This document shows positions 25,632-36,296 of a DNA stretch of 64,000 nt, in pieces (the first letter of the stretch is position 1; each line of letters begins with the position of its first letter). Under the pieces are notes generated by a model. It made no database searches and had not been told where the DNA came from. It worked only from the letters and a program-made list of their open reading frames with translations. A program made the position numbers and the translations under genes. Source of the DNA: Streptomyces seoulensis. GTDB taxonomy: Bacteria; Actinomycetota; Actinomycetes; Streptomycetales; Streptomycetaceae. The stretch is taken from assembly GCA_013364255.1 (NCBI GenBank), contig CP054936.1, forward strand, positions 5,660,353 through 5,724,352, read 5' to 3'.

Positions 25632-26596
25632 ACGACGTGGCCGACGTCGCCCTGCGACTCCTGATCGTCTTCGTGGTCTTCCTCACCTTCCCGCTGATCG
25701 TCGGCCAGACCGAGCACAAGGTGATGGCGCACATGCAGGGCCGACTCGGCCCCATGTACGCGGGCGGCTTCCACGGCTGGGCGCAGCTCGTCGCGGACGG
25801 CGTGAAGTTCGCGCAGAAGGAGGACGTGGTCCCCGCGGGCGCGGACCGCCGCGTCTTCCAGCTCGCCCCCGCCGTCGCCCTGCTGCCGTACCTGCTCGTC
25901 CTGCTCGCGATCCCGATCGGCCCCGGCGAGGGCGCAGTCGGCCAGGTGATCGACGCGGGCGTCTTCTTCGTACTGGCCGTGATGGGCGTCGGCGTGCTCG
26001 GCGCGCTGATGGCCGGCTGGGCCTCCGCCAACAAGTTCTCCCTGCTCGGCGGCCTGCGCACCGCCGCACAGCTGCTCGCCTACGAACTGCCGATGCTGCT
26101 CGCCGCCGCCTCCGTGGCGATGGCGGCCGGCACCGTCTCGCTGCCCGGCATCCTCGACGCCTTCCACTGGTGGTGGCTGCCCTGGCAGATCGTCGGCGCG
26201 GTCGTCTTCTTCGTGGCCGGCCTTGCCGAACTGCAACGGCCGCCGTTCGACATGCCGGTCGCCGACTCGGAGATCATCTTCGGCGCGTACACCGAGTACA
26301 CCGGCCTGCGCTTCGCCCTGTTCCTGCTCGCCGAGTACGCCGGGATCGTCGTCCTGTGCGGCCTGACCACCGTGCTCTTCCTGGGCGGCTGGCACGGCCC
26401 CTGGGGCGCCGACGGCCTCGGCTGGGTGTGGACGCTGCTGAAGACCGCCGTCCTCGCCTTCGTCGTCATCTGGCTGCGCGTCACCTACCCGCGGCTGCGC
26501 GAGGACCAGCTCCAGAAACTCTCCTGGACCCTCCTCGTGCCCCTCGCCCTCGCCCAGATCGCCCTCACCGGCGTCGTCAAGGTGGTGATCCGGTAA
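25628..26596 (+). CDS. nuoH: Complex I-like subunit NuoH (second cluster)
   Basis: A 322-residue membrane subunit with about eight helices, which links the quinone site to the membrane arm. [20 protein letters not shown] and VKFAQKED are the conserved opening. The quinone-chamber loop at 201-218 reads [18 protein letters not shown], while usual NuoH has ETNRxPFDLPEAExEL. The TN pair is LQ, and the acids of PEAE are partly lost (V, D). [17 protein letters not shown] follows as normal. It starts with GTG overlapping the nuoC stop. Confidence 0.95.
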   Translation: MNDVADVALRLLIVFVVFLTFPLIVGQTEHKVMAHMQGRLGPMYAGGFHGWAQLVADGVKFAQKEDVVPAGADRRVFQLAPAVALLPYLLVLLAIPIGPGEGAVGQVIDAGVFFVLAVMGVGVLGALMAGWASANKFSLLGGLRTAAQLLAYELPMLLAAASVAMAAGTVSLPGILDAFHWWWLPWQIVGAVVFFVAGLAELQRPPFDMPVADSEIIFGAYTEYTGLRFALFLLAEYAGIVVLCGLTTVLFLGGWHGPWGADGLGWVWTLLKTAVLAFVVIWLRVTYPRLREDQLQKLSWTLLVPLALAQIALTGVVKVVIR

Positions 26597-26598
26597 CC

Positions 26599-27204
26599 AT
26601 GTCCCCCCTCCCTGGCCTCCCCGGCTCCGGCCTCGCCAAGGGGCTGGCCGTCACCCTGCGCACGATGACGCGGAAGACCGTCACCGAGCAGTACCCCGAG
26701 ACCCAGCCCGACCTGCCGCCCCGCACCCGCGGCGTCATCGGCCTGTTCGAGGAGAACTGCACGGTGTGCATGCTGTGCGCCCGCGAGTGCCCCGACTGGT
26801 GCATCTACATCGACTCCCACAAGGAGACGGTGCCCGCGGCCGCCCCCGGCGGCCGGGAACGCAGCCGCAACGTCCTCGACCGGTTCGCCATCGACTTCTC
26901 CCTGTGCATGTACTGCGGCATCTGCATCGAGGTCTGTCCCTTCGACGCGCTGTTCTGGTCGCCGGAGTTCGAGTACGCCGAGACCGACATCCGCGACCTC
27001 ACCCACGAGCGCGACAAGCTGCGCGAGTGGATGTGGACCGTGCCGGCCCCGCCCGCCCTCGACCCCGGCGCCGAGGAGCCCAAGGAACTGGCCGCCGCCC
27101 GCAGGAGCGCCGAGAAACTGGCCGCCCAGCAGGAGGCCGAGGCCGCGCGGGCCGGCACCGAAGAGACCGAGAAGACCGGGGAGACAGGGGAGGGGGCGGA
27201 GTGA
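26599..27204 (+). CDS. nuoI: Complex I-like subunit NuoI, 2x[4Fe-4S] ferredoxin (second cluster)
   Basis: A 201-residue ferredoxin-like subunit. It has two complete cluster motifs: C54, C57, C60 and C64 in [12 protein letters not shown], and C103, C106, C109 and C113 in [12 protein letters not shown]. The N-terminal amphipathic helix [16 protein letters not shown] is typical for docking to the membrane arm. The C-terminal 50 residues are a charged Ala/Glu-rich coil. Without NuoE-F-G, this subunit would be the natural electron entry point, possibly for ferredoxin. ATG start two bases after the nuoH stop. Confidence 0.95.
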   Translation: MSPLPGLPGSGLAKGLAVTLRTMTRKTVTEQYPETQPDLPPRTRGVIGLFEENCTVCMLCARECPDWCIYIDSHKETVPAAAPGGRERSRNVLDRFAIDFSLCMYCGICIEVCPFDALFWSPEFEYAETDIRDLTHERDKLREWMWTVPAPPALDPGAEEPKELAAARRSAEKLAAQQEAEAARAGTEETEKTGETGEGAE

Positions 27205-27932
27205 ACCTCGCCGCGCAGACCCACGGCTTCCTCTCCCCGACCGGCGTCGAGATCGCCTTCCTCCTCGTCGGCCTGGCCACCTTCGGCGCCGCCCTGGTCA
27301 CCGTCACCACCAAGCAGCTGGTGCACGCCGCGCTGTGGCTGGTCGTGACCCTCGGCGGCCTCGCCGTCGAGTACCTCCTGCTCACCGCCGAGTTCATCGC
27401 CTGGGTGCAGGTCCTCATCTACGTCGGTTCCGTCGTCGTCCTCCTGCTGTTCGGGCTGATGCTCACCAAGGCCCCCATCGGCCGCTCCCCAGACGCCGAC
27501 TCGCCCAACCGCTGGGCCGCCCTCGCCGTGGCCGTCGCCGCCGCGGCCGCCCTGGTCTGGGTGGTCGCCGACGCCTTCCGCACCACCTGGATCGACCTGG
27601 ACGGCGCCGCCGCCGGCACCACCCGGGTCACCGGCGAGAGCCTCTTCCAGAACTGGGTCCTGCCCTTCGAGGCCCTCTCCGTCCTCCTCCTGGCCGCCCT
27701 GGTCGGAGCGATCGTCCTGTCCCGCAAGGCCAAGGCCGACGCCGACGCCACGACGGACACCGCCACCCCACCCGCGGCCGCCACCCGCCCCCCGGCACCC
27801 GGCGCCACCCGCACGCAGGCACCCGGCACCACCCGCCCCCCGGCACCCGGCGGCGCCCAGACCCCCGCCCCCGGCAGCCCACAGGCCCCCGCCCCCGGCG
27901 GCGACCGGTCCGCCGAGGAAGGCGCCCGCTGA
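27201..27932 (+). CDS. nuoJ: Complex I-like subunit NuoJ with Pro-rich tail (second cluster)
   Basis: A 243-residue membrane subunit. Five helices occupy about residues 1-180, including the conserved helix 3 segment [20 protein letters not shown]. After [10 protein letters not shown] a 60-residue Pro/Ala/Thr tail follows with repeats APGATR, APGTTR, APGGAQ and APGSPQ. Ordinary NuoJ ends near residue 180-200. It starts at a GTG overlapping the nuoI stop (GTGA). Confidence 0.93.
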   Translation: MNLAAQTHGFLSPTGVEIAFLLVGLATFGAALVTVTTKQLVHAALWLVVTLGGLAVEYLLLTAEFIAWVQVLIYVGSVVVLLLFGLMLTKAPIGRSPDADSPNRWAALAVAVAAAAALVWVVADAFRTTWIDLDGAAAGTTRVTGESLFQNWVLPFEALSVLLLAALVGAIVLSRKAKADADATTDTATPPAAATRPPAPGATRTQAPGTTRPPAPGGAQTPAPGSPQAPAPGGDRSAEEGAR

Positions 27933-28357
27933 TGCACCTCGTCTATCCCGCCGTACTCTCCGCCCTCCTCTTCTGCACCGGCCTGTACGGCGTCCTCGCC
28001 CGCCGCAACGCGATCCTGGTCTTGATGTCCGTCGAGCTGATGCTCAACGCCGTCAACCTCAACCTCGTCGCCTTCGACGTCTGGCTCAGCAAGGCCGCCG
28101 TCGAGACCCTGCACTCCGGGCAGGCCCTGACCCTGTTCACCATCGCCATCGCCGCCGCCGAGATCGGCATCGGCCTGGCGATCGTCCTCGCCGTCCACCG
28201 CGACCGCGGCACCTCGGACATCGACCGGCTCCGCGCCGCCGCCGAGGGACCCGACGACGATCCCGACGACTCCGACGCCCCCGGCCACGACAGCGGCGCC
28301 GCCGCGACCGCGCGGGGCGCCGCGCAGGCCGACGAGAAGGCTGAGGCCACCGCGTGA
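27932..28357 (+). CDS. nuoK: Complex I-like subunit NuoK (second cluster)
   Basis: A 141-residue three-helix membrane subunit. The two buried acids of the proton path are present: E35 in [12 protein letters not shown] and E77 in [13 protein letters not shown] charged, disordered C-terminal tail of about 45 residues (rich in Asp, Ala and Gly) extends it beyond the usual 100 residues. The ATG overlaps the nuoJ stop by one base (TGATG) and the end overlaps the nuoL start. Confidence 0.95.
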   Translation: MHLVYPAVLSALLFCTGLYGVLARRNAILVLMSVELMLNAVNLNLVAFDVWLSKAAVETLHSGQALTLFTIAIAAAEIGIGLAIVLAVHRDRGTSDIDRLRAAAEGPDDDPDDSDAPGHDSGAAATARGAAQADEKAEATA

Positions 28358-30348
28358 CCACGACCACCCTCGCCGTCCTCGTCCCCCTCCTGCCGTTCCT
28401 CGCCGCCGTCGCCGGACTGCTGCTCGGCCGCACCGCACCCGGCTTCGTCCGCCCGCTCGCCGTCCTGCCGGCCCTCGCCTCCCTCGTCCTGGCCGTGCTG
28501 GTCGCCGCCGACCAGGGCGGCGGCCGGGCGATCGACGCCGCCACCCGTCTCACCCCCACCGGCTCGGTCCCCATCGACCTCGCCCTGCACATCGACGGCT
28601 TCGCCGCGCTCGTCGCCGTCCTGGTCGCCGTCGTCGCGACCTGCGTGCAGATCTACTCGACGGGCTACCTGCGCGACGACCCGCGCTACCCCTCCTACGC
28701 CGCCCTCGTCTCCCTGTTCACCTCCGCGATGCTGCTCGTCGTCTACTCCGGTGACCTGATGGTGCTGCTGGTTGGCTGGGAGGTCATGGGCATCTGCTCC
28801 TACTTCCTGGTCGGCCACTACTGGGAGACCCCCGAGGCCCGCGCCGCCTCCCTCAAGGCATTCCTGGTCACCAAGCTCGGCGACGTCCCCTTCCTGATCG
28901 GCCTGTTCGCCCTGGCCACCGACGCCGGCTCGTTCCGGATCACCGAGATCCTCGGCGCCGTCGCGAGCGGCAACCTGCACCACCCCACCCTGATCGCCCT
29001 GCTGCTCCTGGCGGGCGTGGCCGGCAAGTCGGCGCAGTTCCCGCTGCACACCTGGCTGCCCGACGCGATGGCCGGCCCCACCCCCGTCTCCGCGCTGATC
29101 CACGCCGCGACCATGGTCGCCGCCGGCGTCTACTTCACCGCCCGGCTCCTCCCCGTCTTCCAGGCCTCCTCGGCCGCCATGACCGTCCTCGCCGTCATGG
29201 CCGCCGTCACCATGGCCGGCTCGGCGCTCGCCGCACTCGCCCAGGACGACATCAAGCGCGTCCTCGCCTACTCGACCATCGGCCAGCTCGGCTACATGAC
29301 CGGCGCCCTCGCCGTCGGCGACCGCGGCGCCGCCGTCTTCCACCTCCTGTCCCACGGCGCCTTCAAGGCGCTGCTGTTCCTCGCCGCCGGCACGGTCATC
29401 CACGCCGCCGGCACCAACTCGCTGGCCGCCATGTCCCGCATGGGCAACCTGCGCGACCGCGTCCCGGACGCCTACTGGACGATGACCGTCGCGCTCCTCG
29501 CCCTCGCCGCGATCCCTCCCTTCAGCGGCTTCTTCTCCAAGGAATCCGTCCTCGGCGCGGCCGAGCACACCGCCACCGGGCACACCGCCCACGCGCCCGG
29601 CGCGGCCGGCTGGATCGTCCTGGTGGCCGGACTGCTCACCGCCGTGCTCACCGCCGCGTACGCGACGCGCCTGTGGCTGCTCGCCTTCCGCGGCCGCGGC
29701 GCCGACGCGCCCAGCCACGGCAGGCAGCCGCTGACCATGAACACCGTGCTCTGGGTGCTCGCCGTGCCCTCACTCGCCTTCGGCGGCCTCGCCTACCGCG
29801 TGCTGCCCGACTGGTTCGGCGGCGGCTCCCTCGCCCCGGCCCTGACCACCTCCGTGCTCGGCACCGGCCTGGCCCTGGCCGGCGGCATCGTCACCTACGG
29901 CGCCTGGCGGCACACCACCGCCCTCACCGCCCGCACCCCGATGGGCGCGGTCGCCGCCCACCACGAGGCCGACGCCGGACTGGTCGAGGCCGAGGCCATC
30001 GCCAGCCATCGCCCCGCCTACGGCGACATCGCCTACGCACCCGACCCCGCCGACCCCGGACGGCTGCTGCTCGGCCCGCTGCACCGGCACGCCGCCGCCG
30101 GCTTCCACCTCGACGCCGTGTACGCGGCCCTCCTCGTCCGCCCCGTCCTGGCCGCGGCCGACCTCGTCCGCTTCCTCGACCGCGAGGTCGTCGAGACCTA
30201 CGTACGCGCCGCCGGAGGCGTACCCCGGCTGCTCGGGGCCGCCGTACGGCGCGCCCAGACCGGCAATGTGCAGACCTATGTGAGCGCGCTGCTCGCCGGC
30301 ACCGTCGTCCTGACGGTCGCCGTCGTCCTCGTCGCCACGGGAGCGTGA
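28354..30348 (+). CDS. nuoL: Complex I-like antiporter subunit NuoL (second cluster)
   Basis: A 664-residue membrane subunit with the antiporter-like core. [19 protein letters not shown] carries the key glutamate, and [20 protein letters not shown] carries the helix-7 lysine and broken-helix prolines. [18 protein letters not shown] and HAFKALLFL-type segments ([14 protein letters not shown]) follow. The C-terminal part after about residue 500 corresponds to the lateral helix region. These residues fit a working proton channel. GTG start overlapping nuoK; nuoM follows six bases after the stop. Confidence 0.96.
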   Translation: MTTTTLAVLVPLLPFLAAVAGLLLGRTAPGFVRPLAVLPALASLVLAVLVAADQGGGRAIDAATRLTPTGSVPIDLALHIDGFAALVAVLVAVVATCVQIYSTGYLRDDPRYPSYAALVSLFTSAMLLVVYSGDLMVLLVGWEVMGICSYFLVGHYWETPEARAASLKAFLVTKLGDVPFLIGLFALATDAGSFRITEILGAVASGNLHHPTLIALLLLAGVAGKSAQFPLHTWLPDAMAGPTPVSALIHAATMVAAGVYFTARLLPVFQASSAAMTVLAVMAAVTMAGSALAALAQDDIKRVLAYSTIGQLGYMTGALAVGDRGAAVFHLLSHGAFKALLFLAAGTVIHAAGTNSLAAMSRMGNLRDRVPDAYWTMTVALLALAAIPPFSGFFSKESVLGAAEHTATGHTAHAPGAAGWIVLVAGLLTAVLTAAYATRLWLLAFRGRGADAPSHGRQPLTMNTVLWVLAVPSLAFGGLAYRVLPDWFGGGSLAPALTTSVLGTGLALAGGIVTYGAWRHTTALTARTPMGAVAAHHEADAGLVEAEAIASHRPAYGDIAYAPDPADPGRLLLGPLHRHAAAGFHLDAVYAALLVRPVLAAADLVRFLDREVVETYVRAAGGVPRLLGAAVRRAQTGNVQTYVSALLAGTVVLTVAVVLVATGA

Positions 30349-30354
30349 GCAGGC

Positions 30355-31929
30355 GTGATCGGTATCAGCGAGTCAGTGATGCAGTTCCTTCTGGCGTTCG
30401 TCGTCGTCGGCCCGCTCCTGGGCGCGCTCGCCGCCCTCCTGCCGGCGCCGCCCGGACTGAAGGGGAAGTCGCCCGAGCAGGCCGTGCTCCGGCACGGCGT
30501 GACCGTCACCGGCGCCGTCCTCGCCGCCGCGATCGTCCTCGCGCTCGGCTTCGACCGCCACCACCCGTCGACGATGCAGGCCACGACCGACATCAGCTGG
30601 ATCCCCGCACTCCACGTGCGCGTCCACCTCGGCATCGACGGCATCTCCCTCCCCCTCGTCGTCCTGAGCGCGCTGCTGACCTTCCTCTGCACGCTCTACA
30701 GCTACTTCAAGCCGCCCGCGGGCCCGAGCCCGAAGGGCTTCGTCGCCCTGCTGCTCCTGCTGGAGTCCGGCACCCTCGCCACCTTCTCCGTCCTCGATCT
30801 GCTGCTGTTCTTCCTCGCCTTCGAGACCGTGCTCATCCCGATGTACTTCCTCATCGCCCGCTGGGGCGGCGAGGGCCGGCGGGCCGCCGCCTGGCGGTTC
30901 ATCCTCTACACCCTCCTCGGCTCGGTGGTCATGCTGCTCGGCCTGCTCCTGATCGGGCTCAAGACGGGCACTTCGGACATGGTGGCACTCGCCACTGACA
31001 ACGGCCGGTCACTCAGTGCGTCCGTGCAGGTCATCGCGGTGATCGCGATCGGGCTCGGGCTCGCGGTGAAGACCCCGATGTGGCCGCTGCACAGCTGGCT
31101 CCCGGACGCCCACACCGCCGCCCCCACCGTCGGCTCCGTCCTGCTGGCCGGCGTCCTGCTGAAGATGGGCACGTACGGCTTCGTCCGGATCCTGCTGCCG
31201 ATCGCGCCGCACGGCTTCCACACCTTCGCGCCCTACCTCGCCGCCCTCGCCGTCGCCGGGATCGTCTACGGCTCCCTGGCCTGCCTCGCGCTGGCCAGAC
31301 AGGGAGCCAAGGGCGACCTGAAACGGCTCATCGCCTACTCCTCCGTCGGCCACATGGGCTTCGTGCTCCTCGGCATCGCCACCATGACCCCGACCGGCGT
31401 GAACGGCGCCCTGTTCGCCAACATCGCCCACGGCCTCATCACCGGCCTGCTGTTCTTCCTGGTCGGCGCGCTCAAGGACCGCACCGGCACCACCGACCTC
31501 GACGCCCTGGCGAAGGAGACGGGAGCGGCCCTGTACGGCAAGGCGCCCCGCCTCGGCGGCCTGCTCGCCTTCGGCGCGGTCGCCTCGCTCGGCCTGCCCG
31601 GCCTCGCCGGGTTCTGGGGCGAGATGCTCGCCCTGTTCGGCGCGTTCGAGCCCGCCGCCGGCCTGAGCCGGCCCGCCTTCCTCACCTTCACGGCGATCGG
31701 CGCGTTCGGCACCCTGCTCACCGCCGCCTACATGCTCGTCGTGGTCCGCCGCGTCTGCATGGGCGGCGTACCGCGGCAGGCGCCGAGCCTGCCCGACGTG
31801 CGCGGCTTCGAGTTCGCGGCGTGGACCCCGCTCGTCGTCCTCACCGTCCTCGCCGGGCTGTGGCCCAAGGCCCTGCTCGGGCTCACCGACCCGGCCGTGC
31901 AGCAGCTCCTGGCAGGAGGCACCCGATGA
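30355..31929 (+). CDS. nuoM: Complex I-like antiporter subunit NuoM (second cluster)
   Basis: A 524-residue membrane subunit with about 14 helices. It keeps the proton-path glutamate in [16 protein letters not shown] and the lysine in [38 protein letters not shown] and [20 protein letters not shown] are family segments. The GTG at 30355 is the best-placed start; an ATG eight codons later is an alternative. It is coupled to nuoN by a 4-base overlap. Confidence 0.96.
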   Translation: MIGISESVMQFLLAFVVVGPLLGALAALLPAPPGLKGKSPEQAVLRHGVTVTGAVLAAAIVLALGFDRHHPSTMQATTDISWIPALHVRVHLGIDGISLPLVVLSALLTFLCTLYSYFKPPAGPSPKGFVALLLLLESGTLATFSVLDLLLFFLAFETVLIPMYFLIARWGGEGRRAAAWRFILYTLLGSVVMLLGLLLIGLKTGTSDMVALATDNGRSLSASVQVIAVIAIGLGLAVKTPMWPLHSWLPDAHTAAPTVGSVLLAGVLLKMGTYGFVRILLPIAPHGFHTFAPYLAALAVAGIVYGSLACLALARQGAKGDLKRLIAYSSVGHMGFVLLGIATMTPTGVNGALFANIAHGLITGLLFFLVGALKDRTGTTDLDALAKETGAALYGKAPRLGGLLAFGAVASLGLPGLAGFWGEMLALFGAFEPAAGLSRPAFLTFTAIGAFGTLLTAAYMLVVVRRVCMGGVPRQAPSLPDVRGFEFAAWTPLVVLTVLAGLWPKALLGLTDPAVQQLLAGGTR

Positions 31930-33449
31930 GCGCCCTGGCCCAGCCGCTCGCCGCCTCGGCGGTGCAGTCCGTCGACTGGCTCGCGATCGCGCCGCCCACC
32001 CTCACCGCCGTGATCGCCCTCGTGGCGCTGGTCGCCGACCTGTTCCTGCCGCAGGCGCGCAAGCCCCTGCTCGGCTGGGTCTCGGTCGCGGGCCTCGCCG
32101 CCGCCGGACTCCTCCTGCTGCCGCTGCTGCACGGCGACCGCGCCGCCTTCTGCCTGACCGGGCAGCCGGCCGTGTGCAGCTACCGCGCCGACCACTTCAC
32201 CCTCGTTATCCAGTTCCTGGTCCTCGGCGGCGCCCTCCTGGCGGCCCTGCTGTCGGTCACCGCGCTCAAGGACGCGCGCGGCGGACTGCCCGAGGGCGAG
32301 TACTGGTTCCTGCTGCTGTCCTCCGCCGCCGGCGCCGCCCTCCTGCCCGCCGCCCGCGACCTGGCCACCCTCGTCGTCGCCCTGGAGGTCGCCTCCCTGC
32401 CCGCGTTCGCCCTCGTCGGCATCCGGCACGGCGACCGCAGGTCCTCCGACGCGGCCCTGAAGTTCTTCCTGTCCTCGGTCACCGCCACCGCCGTCAGCCT
32501 GCTCGGCGTCAGTTTCGTCTACGCCACCACCGGCAGCCTCTACCTCACCCGGATCGCCGAGCGCGTCCAGCACGTCGACGGGCAGCTGCACACGCTCGCC
32601 CAGACCGGCGTCGTCCTCACCCTCGTCGGCTTCGCCTTCAAGCTGGCCGCCGTCCCCTTCCACTTCTGGGTGCCCGACACCTACGTGGGCGCGCCCCTGC
32701 CGATCGCCGCCTACCTGTCCGTCGTCGGCAAGGCGGTCGGCTTCACCGGCCTGATCCTCGTCACCGTCGTCGCGTTCCCCTCCTACGGCGACGTCTGGGG
32801 CCCCGCGCTGGCCGTGCTGGCCGCGCTGACCATGACCGTCGGCAACGTCGGCGCGCTGCGCCAGCGGGCCACGCGCGCGCACAGCGCGGTACGGCTGCTC
32901 GCCTGGTCCTCCGTCGGCCAGGCCGGCTACCTCCTGGTGCCGATCGCCGCCGCCGGCTCCACCAAGGACCCCCAGAAGGCGATCGGCTCCACGGTCGCGT
33001 ACGCCCTCATGTACGCCGCCGTGAACCTCGGCGCGTTCACCGTGGCCGCGCTCGTCGGCCGTACCCGCAGGCACAACCGGGTCGCCGACTACCGCGGCCT
33101 GTACGCCGCCAACGCGCCGGCCGCCCTCCTGCTGGCCTTCTTCCTGCTCTGCCTGGCCGGGCTGCCGCCGGGCGTCATCGGCCTGTTCGCGAAGGTCACC
33201 GTCTTCTCGGCCGCCGTCGACGCGGGACTCGGCTGGCTCGCCGTCGTCATGGCCGTCAACGTCGTCATCGCGCTGTTCTACTACCTCCAGTGGACGGCCC
33301 TGCTCTTCCGCGCCCCCGAGGGCGAGGCCGCCGGGCACCGCGTCCCCGCCCCGCTCACCGCCGCCCTCACCCTGACGGGCGTCCTCGGCGTCGCCCTCTC
33401 CGGCGCGCCCCAGCTGGTGCTGCGCTTCGCGGCCCAGAACCTGTTCTGA
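31926..33449 (+). CDS. nuoN: Complex I-like antiporter subunit NuoN (second cluster)
   Basis: A 507-residue membrane subunit and last gene of the operon. [19 protein letters not shown] holds the conserved glutamate, and [20 protein letters not shown] holds the lysine and the broken-helix region. [20 protein letters not shown] is also typical. The ATG at 31926 follows CAGGAGGCACCC, the clearest ribosome binding site inside the operon. It is followed by about 300 bp of GC-rich intergenic DNA before htpX. Confidence 0.95.
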   Translation: MSALAQPLAASAVQSVDWLAIAPPTLTAVIALVALVADLFLPQARKPLLGWVSVAGLAAAGLLLLPLLHGDRAAFCLTGQPAVCSYRADHFTLVIQFLVLGGALLAALLSVTALKDARGGLPEGEYWFLLLSSAAGAALLPAARDLATLVVALEVASLPAFALVGIRHGDRRSSDAALKFFLSSVTATAVSLLGVSFVYATTGSLYLTRIAERVQHVDGQLHTLAQTGVVLTLVGFAFKLAAVPFHFWVPDTYVGAPLPIAAYLSVVGKAVGFTGLILVTVVAFPSYGDVWGPALAVLAALTMTVGNVGALRQRATRAHSAVRLLAWSSVGQAGYLLVPIAAAGSTKDPQKAIGSTVAYALMYAAVNLGAFTVAALVGRTRRHNRVADYRGLYAANAPAALLLAFFLLCLAGLPPGVIGLFAKVTVFSAAVDAGLGWLAVVMAVNVVIALFYYLQWTALLFRAPEGEAAGHRVPAPLTAALTLTGVLGVALSGAPQLVLRFAAQNLF

Positions 33450-33516
33450 GACCCGCGCCCGCCCCCCGGCCCGCCCCGAGGGCTCACGGGCCCGTCCCAG
33501 GGGCGGCCGGGCGTCG

Positions 33517-33532
33517 CCCCGCGCGCGCGGGG
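33517..33532. terminator. GC-only palindrome downstream of nuoN
   Basis: CCCCGCGCGCGCGGGG, a perfect 16-bp palindrome 68 bp past the nuoN stop. It is followed by a second inverted block around 33530-33560 (GGCACCC / GCGCGCGTGCC). It is the most likely end of the nuo transcript, though no T-run is present. Confidence 0.4.
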
Positions 33533-33607
33533 CACCCGATCACCACGCGCGCGTGCCGCCCGGCATCCGGCTCACCCGGACGGCCCGCGCGCCGCCGTGC
33601 ACGCCGG

Positions 33608-33633
33608 GGAACCCGGGGCCCCCGCCTGGCGTT
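33608..33633 (+). promoter_or_regulatory. ECF-type promoter candidate for htpX
   Basis: GGAAC (33608-33612) is followed after exactly 18 bases by GTT (33631-33633). This matches the thiol-stress sigma-R pattern GGAAT-N18-GTT with one change and is also close to the sigma-E pattern. It predicts a start near 33640, about 105 bases upstream of htpX. Chance matches are possible in GC-rich DNA. Confidence 0.4.
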
Positions 33634-33745
33634 GACCAGTACGGAAGGGTCCACTGGACGGGACAGCAGCACACGTCTCGGCACCGGTGGCACCGAACAG
33701 CAGCAAGCGAAGGGTTCCCCTGCCGCACCACTTGGAGGGCGTACC

Positions 33746-34609
33746 GTGCACCGCCGGCACAACGGGCTCAGGACCGCAGTACTCCTCGGGGGACTGTCCG
33801 CACTCATCATCGTCATCGGCAGCCTCTTCGGCCGCACCGGCCTGATCGTGGCGGTGCTCGTCGCGCTCGGCACCAACGCGTACGCGTACTGGAACAGCGA
33901 CAAGCTGGCCCTGCGCGCGATGCGCGCCCGCCCGGTCAGCGAGTTCGAGGCGCCCGCCCTGTACCGCATGGTCCGCGACCTCTCCACCCAGGCCCGCCAG
34001 CCCATGCCCCGCCTGTACATCTCCCCGACCGAGGCCCCGAACGCCTTCGCCACCGGCCGCAACCCGCGCAACGCCGCCGTGTGCTGCACGGAGGGCATTC
34101 TGCGCATCCTGGACGAGCGCGAGCTGCGCGGCGTCATCGGCCACGAGCTGAGCCACGTCTACAACCGCGACATCCTGATCTCGTCCGTCGCCGGCGCCCT
34201 CGCCTCGGTGATCATGTTCCTGGTCAACTTCGCCTGGCTGATCCCGGTGGGCCGCTCGGACGACGACGACGGACCGGGCCTGTTCGGCATGCTGCTGATC
34301 ATGATCCTGGGCCCGCTCGCGGCCACCCTCATCCAGCTGGCCATCAGCCGCTCCCGGGAGTACGAGGCGGACGCCTCCGGGGCCCGCATCACCGGCGACC
34401 CGCTCGCCCTCGCCGGCGCCCTGCGCAAGCTGGAGGCGGGCACCCAGCAGCTTCCGCTGCCCCCCGAGCCGCGCATCGAGACCGCCAGCCACATGATGAT
34501 CGCGAATCCCTTCCGCCCGGGCCAAGGACTGTCGAAGATGTTCTCGACACATCCACCCATGGCGGAGCGCATCGCCCGCCTCGAACAGATGGCAGGTCGA
34601 CAGCAGTGA
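33746..34609 (+). CDS. htpX: Membrane zinc protease HtpX
   Basis: A 287-residue M48-family protease for quality control of membrane proteins. Two hydrophobic segments lie at about 10-45. The zinc motif is HELSH at H133-H137 with catalytic E134, and the third ligand lies in [13 protein letters not shown]. Two more membrane segments lie between ([15 protein letters not shown] and [19 protein letters not shown]). The GTG at 33746 has GGAGG 8 bases upstream. The stop overlaps the yccF start (GTGA), so the two form an operon. Confidence 0.96.
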   Translation: MHRRHNGLRTAVLLGGLSALIIVIGSLFGRTGLIVAVLVALGTNAYAYWNSDKLALRAMRARPVSEFEAPALYRMVRDLSTQARQPMPRLYISPTEAPNAFATGRNPRNAAVCCTEGILRILDERELRGVIGHELSHVYNRDILISSVAGALASVIMFLVNFAWLIPVGRSDDDDGPGLFGMLLIMILGPLAATLIQLAISRSREYEADASGARITGDPLALAGALRKLEAGTQQLPLPPEPRIETASHMMIANPFRPGQGLSKMFSTHPPMAERIARLEQMAGRQQ

Positions 34610-34998
34610 AGACAATCCTCAACGTCATCTGGGTGGTCCTCAGCGGCTTCTGGCTGTTCCTGGCCTACCTCCTGGCCGGCGTGCTGCTGTGCGTCACGGT
34701 GATCGGCATCCCGTTCGGCATAGCGGCCTTCCGGATCGGCGTCTACGCCCTGTGGCCCTTCGGGTACACCACCGTCGAACGCCGCGACGCGGGCGCGCCC
34801 TCCTGCGTCGGCAACGTGCTCTGGCTGGTCCTGGCCGGCTGGTGGCTGGCGATCGGCCACATCGTCACCGGCGTCCTCCTGTGCGTCACGATCATCGGCA
34901 TCCCGTTCGGCATCGCCAACTTCAAGCTGATCCCGGTCTCGCTGCTGCCGCTGGGCCGCGAGATCGTCCGCACGGACCAGCCGTTCGCGGCCCGCTGA
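34606..34998 (+). CDS. yccF: YccF-family membrane protein
   Basis: A 130-residue protein with two copies of the YccF domain. [18 protein letters not shown] and [18 protein letters not shown] are nearly identical, and each is preceded by a hydrophobic helix. The function of the family is unknown. It is translationally coupled to htpX, an association that suggests an envelope role. Confidence 0.9.
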   Translation: MKTILNVIWVVLSGFWLFLAYLLAGVLLCVTVIGIPFGIAAFRIGVYALWPFGYTTVERRDAGAPSCVGNVLWLVLAGWWLAIGHIVTGVLLCVTIIGIPFGIANFKLIPVSLLPLGREIVRTDQPFAAR

Positions 34999-35124
34999 CA
35001 CCCGGGACGCGGTCCGCCGCAACCATGGGGCGCGGCCGCGGCGTCCTCCTCATCGACACGGCACGAACACGCGTGTGGCACGCACGACGGCCGGAGCGGT
35101 CGGCGAGAAGGGCAGGTTCAGGGC

Positions 35125-35391
35125 ATGGGCGTCATCAGCTGGATCATCCTGGGACTGTTGGCCGGGGCCATCGCGAAGCTGCTGCTGCCGGGCCGCGACC
35201 CGGGCGGCTTCATCGGCACCACGCTCATCGGCATCGCGGGCGCGTTCATCGGCGGCTGGATCTCGGCCCGCTGGCTGGACCACCCGGTCTCCAAGCACTT
35301 CTACGACGGCGCCACCTGGGCCGCGGCGATCGGCGGCTCACTGGTCCTGCTGATCGCCTACCGGATCCTGTTCGGCAACTCACGCGACTGA
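35125..35391 (+). CDS. GlsB/YeaQ/YmgE-family small membrane protein
   Basis: An 88-residue protein with three hydrophobic helices and Gly-rich packing: SWIILGLLAGAIAKLLLPG, GGFIGTTLIGIAGAFIGGWI, and a C-terminal AAAIGGSLVLLIAYRILFG. It matches the transglycosylase-associated/GlsB family, often stress-induced and of unclear role. Start ATG at 35125 with a purine-rich AAGGGCAGG upstream. Confidence 0.9.
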   Translation: MGVISWIILGLLAGAIAKLLLPGRDPGGFIGTTLIGIAGAFIGGWISARWLDHPVSKHFYDGATWAAAIGGSLVLLIAYRILFGNSRD

Positions 35392-35412
35392 GCGCGACCC
35401 GCCACCGAGCGG

Positions 35413-35448
35413 CCGAGGGCGGGCACCCCCATGGGCGCCCGCCCTCGG
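35413..35448. terminator. Bidirectional terminator between the GlsB-like gene and yajQ
   Basis: Perfect 12-bp arms CCGAGGGCGGGC and GCCCGCCCTCGG with a 12-base loop, in the convergent gap between a plus-strand and a minus-strand gene. Confidence 0.8.
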
Positions 35449-35489
35449 CGGTACCGGACGATCCGGGACGGGCCCGAGGCCCCCCGGAC

Positions 35490-35978
35490 CTACCGGTAGT
35501 TGACGAACTGCAGCGCGAAGTCGAAGTCCTGCCCCTTGAGCAGCGCGATCACGGTCTGGAGGTCGTCCCGGCTCTTGGAGCTGACCCGCAGCTCCTCGCC
35601 CTGGACCTGCGCCTTGATGCCCTTGGGGCCCTCGTCGCGGATCAGCTTCGCCACCTTCTTCGCGTTCTCCTGGGAGATGCCCTCCTCGATCGTCGCGAAG
35701 ATCTTGTACTCCTTGCCGGAGAGCTGCGGCTCACCCGCGTCCAGCGCCTTCAGCGAGATGCCCCGCTTGATCAGCTTGGACTGGAAGACGTCGAGAACCG
35801 CGGTCACCCGGTCCTCGGAGTTCGCCTCCATGAGGATCTTCTCACCGGACCACGAGATCGAGGCGCCCACGCCCTTGAAGTCGTAGCGCTGCGAGATCTC
35901 CTTGGCGGCCTGGTTGAGGGCGTTGTCGACCTCCTGCCGCTCGACCTTCGAGACGATGTCGAAACTGGAGTCGGCCAT
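35490..35978 (-). CDS. YajQ-family nucleotide-binding protein
   Basis: A 162-residue protein closely matching YajQ. It opens [20 protein letters not shown] and closes [27 protein letters not shown]. Members bind nucleotides or RNA, and some bind cyclic di-GMP. Two ferredoxin-like alpha-beta domains are expected. The ATG at 35978 has AGGA just upstream; longer readings add an unsupported tail. Confidence 0.95.
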   Translation of the reverse strand: MADSSFDIVSKVERQEVDNALNQAAKEISQRYDFKGVGASISWSGEKILMEANSEDRVTAVLDVFQSKLIKRGISLKALDAGEPQLSGKEYKIFATIEEGISQENAKKVAKLIRDEGPKGIKAQVQGEELRVSSKSRDDLQTVIALLKGQDFDFALQFVNYR

Positions 35979-36214
35979 GTCCTGTGGCTCCTTGTATCGG
36001 GGTGTGTCGGGGTGCGTGTCGGTGCGTGCCGGCGGGTGGGGGAGACCGCCGGGCCGGGACCCGACGGCCCCGGTCCGCATCCGCCCCAGCCTAGCCATCC
36101 CCGCTCCACCCGGTGCTGATCAATCGGGTGGCGAAGCACCCCCGCGCATCGGGTATTGTTTACGTCGTTGCCAGGGAGCACCGCCGAAAGGCGGTTCGAA
36201 CGGCAGCAAACCCC

Positions 36215-36296
36215 GGCGGTGTGCCCGAGCGGCCAAAGGGAGCAGACTGTAAATCTGCCGGCTCAGCCTTCCCAGGTTCGAATCCTGGCGCCGCCA
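36215..36296 (+). tRNA. tRNA-Tyr (GTA)
   Basis: 82 nt. The acceptor stem GGCGGTG pairs with CGCCGCC and the discriminator is A. The anticodon arm GCAGA-CTGTAAA-TCTGC gives anticodon GTA. A long variable arm typical of bacterial tRNA-Tyr is present, and the T arm is CCAGGTTCGAATCCTGG. CCA is not encoded. The 3' half is the left attachment site of the adjoining island. Confidence 0.97.
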
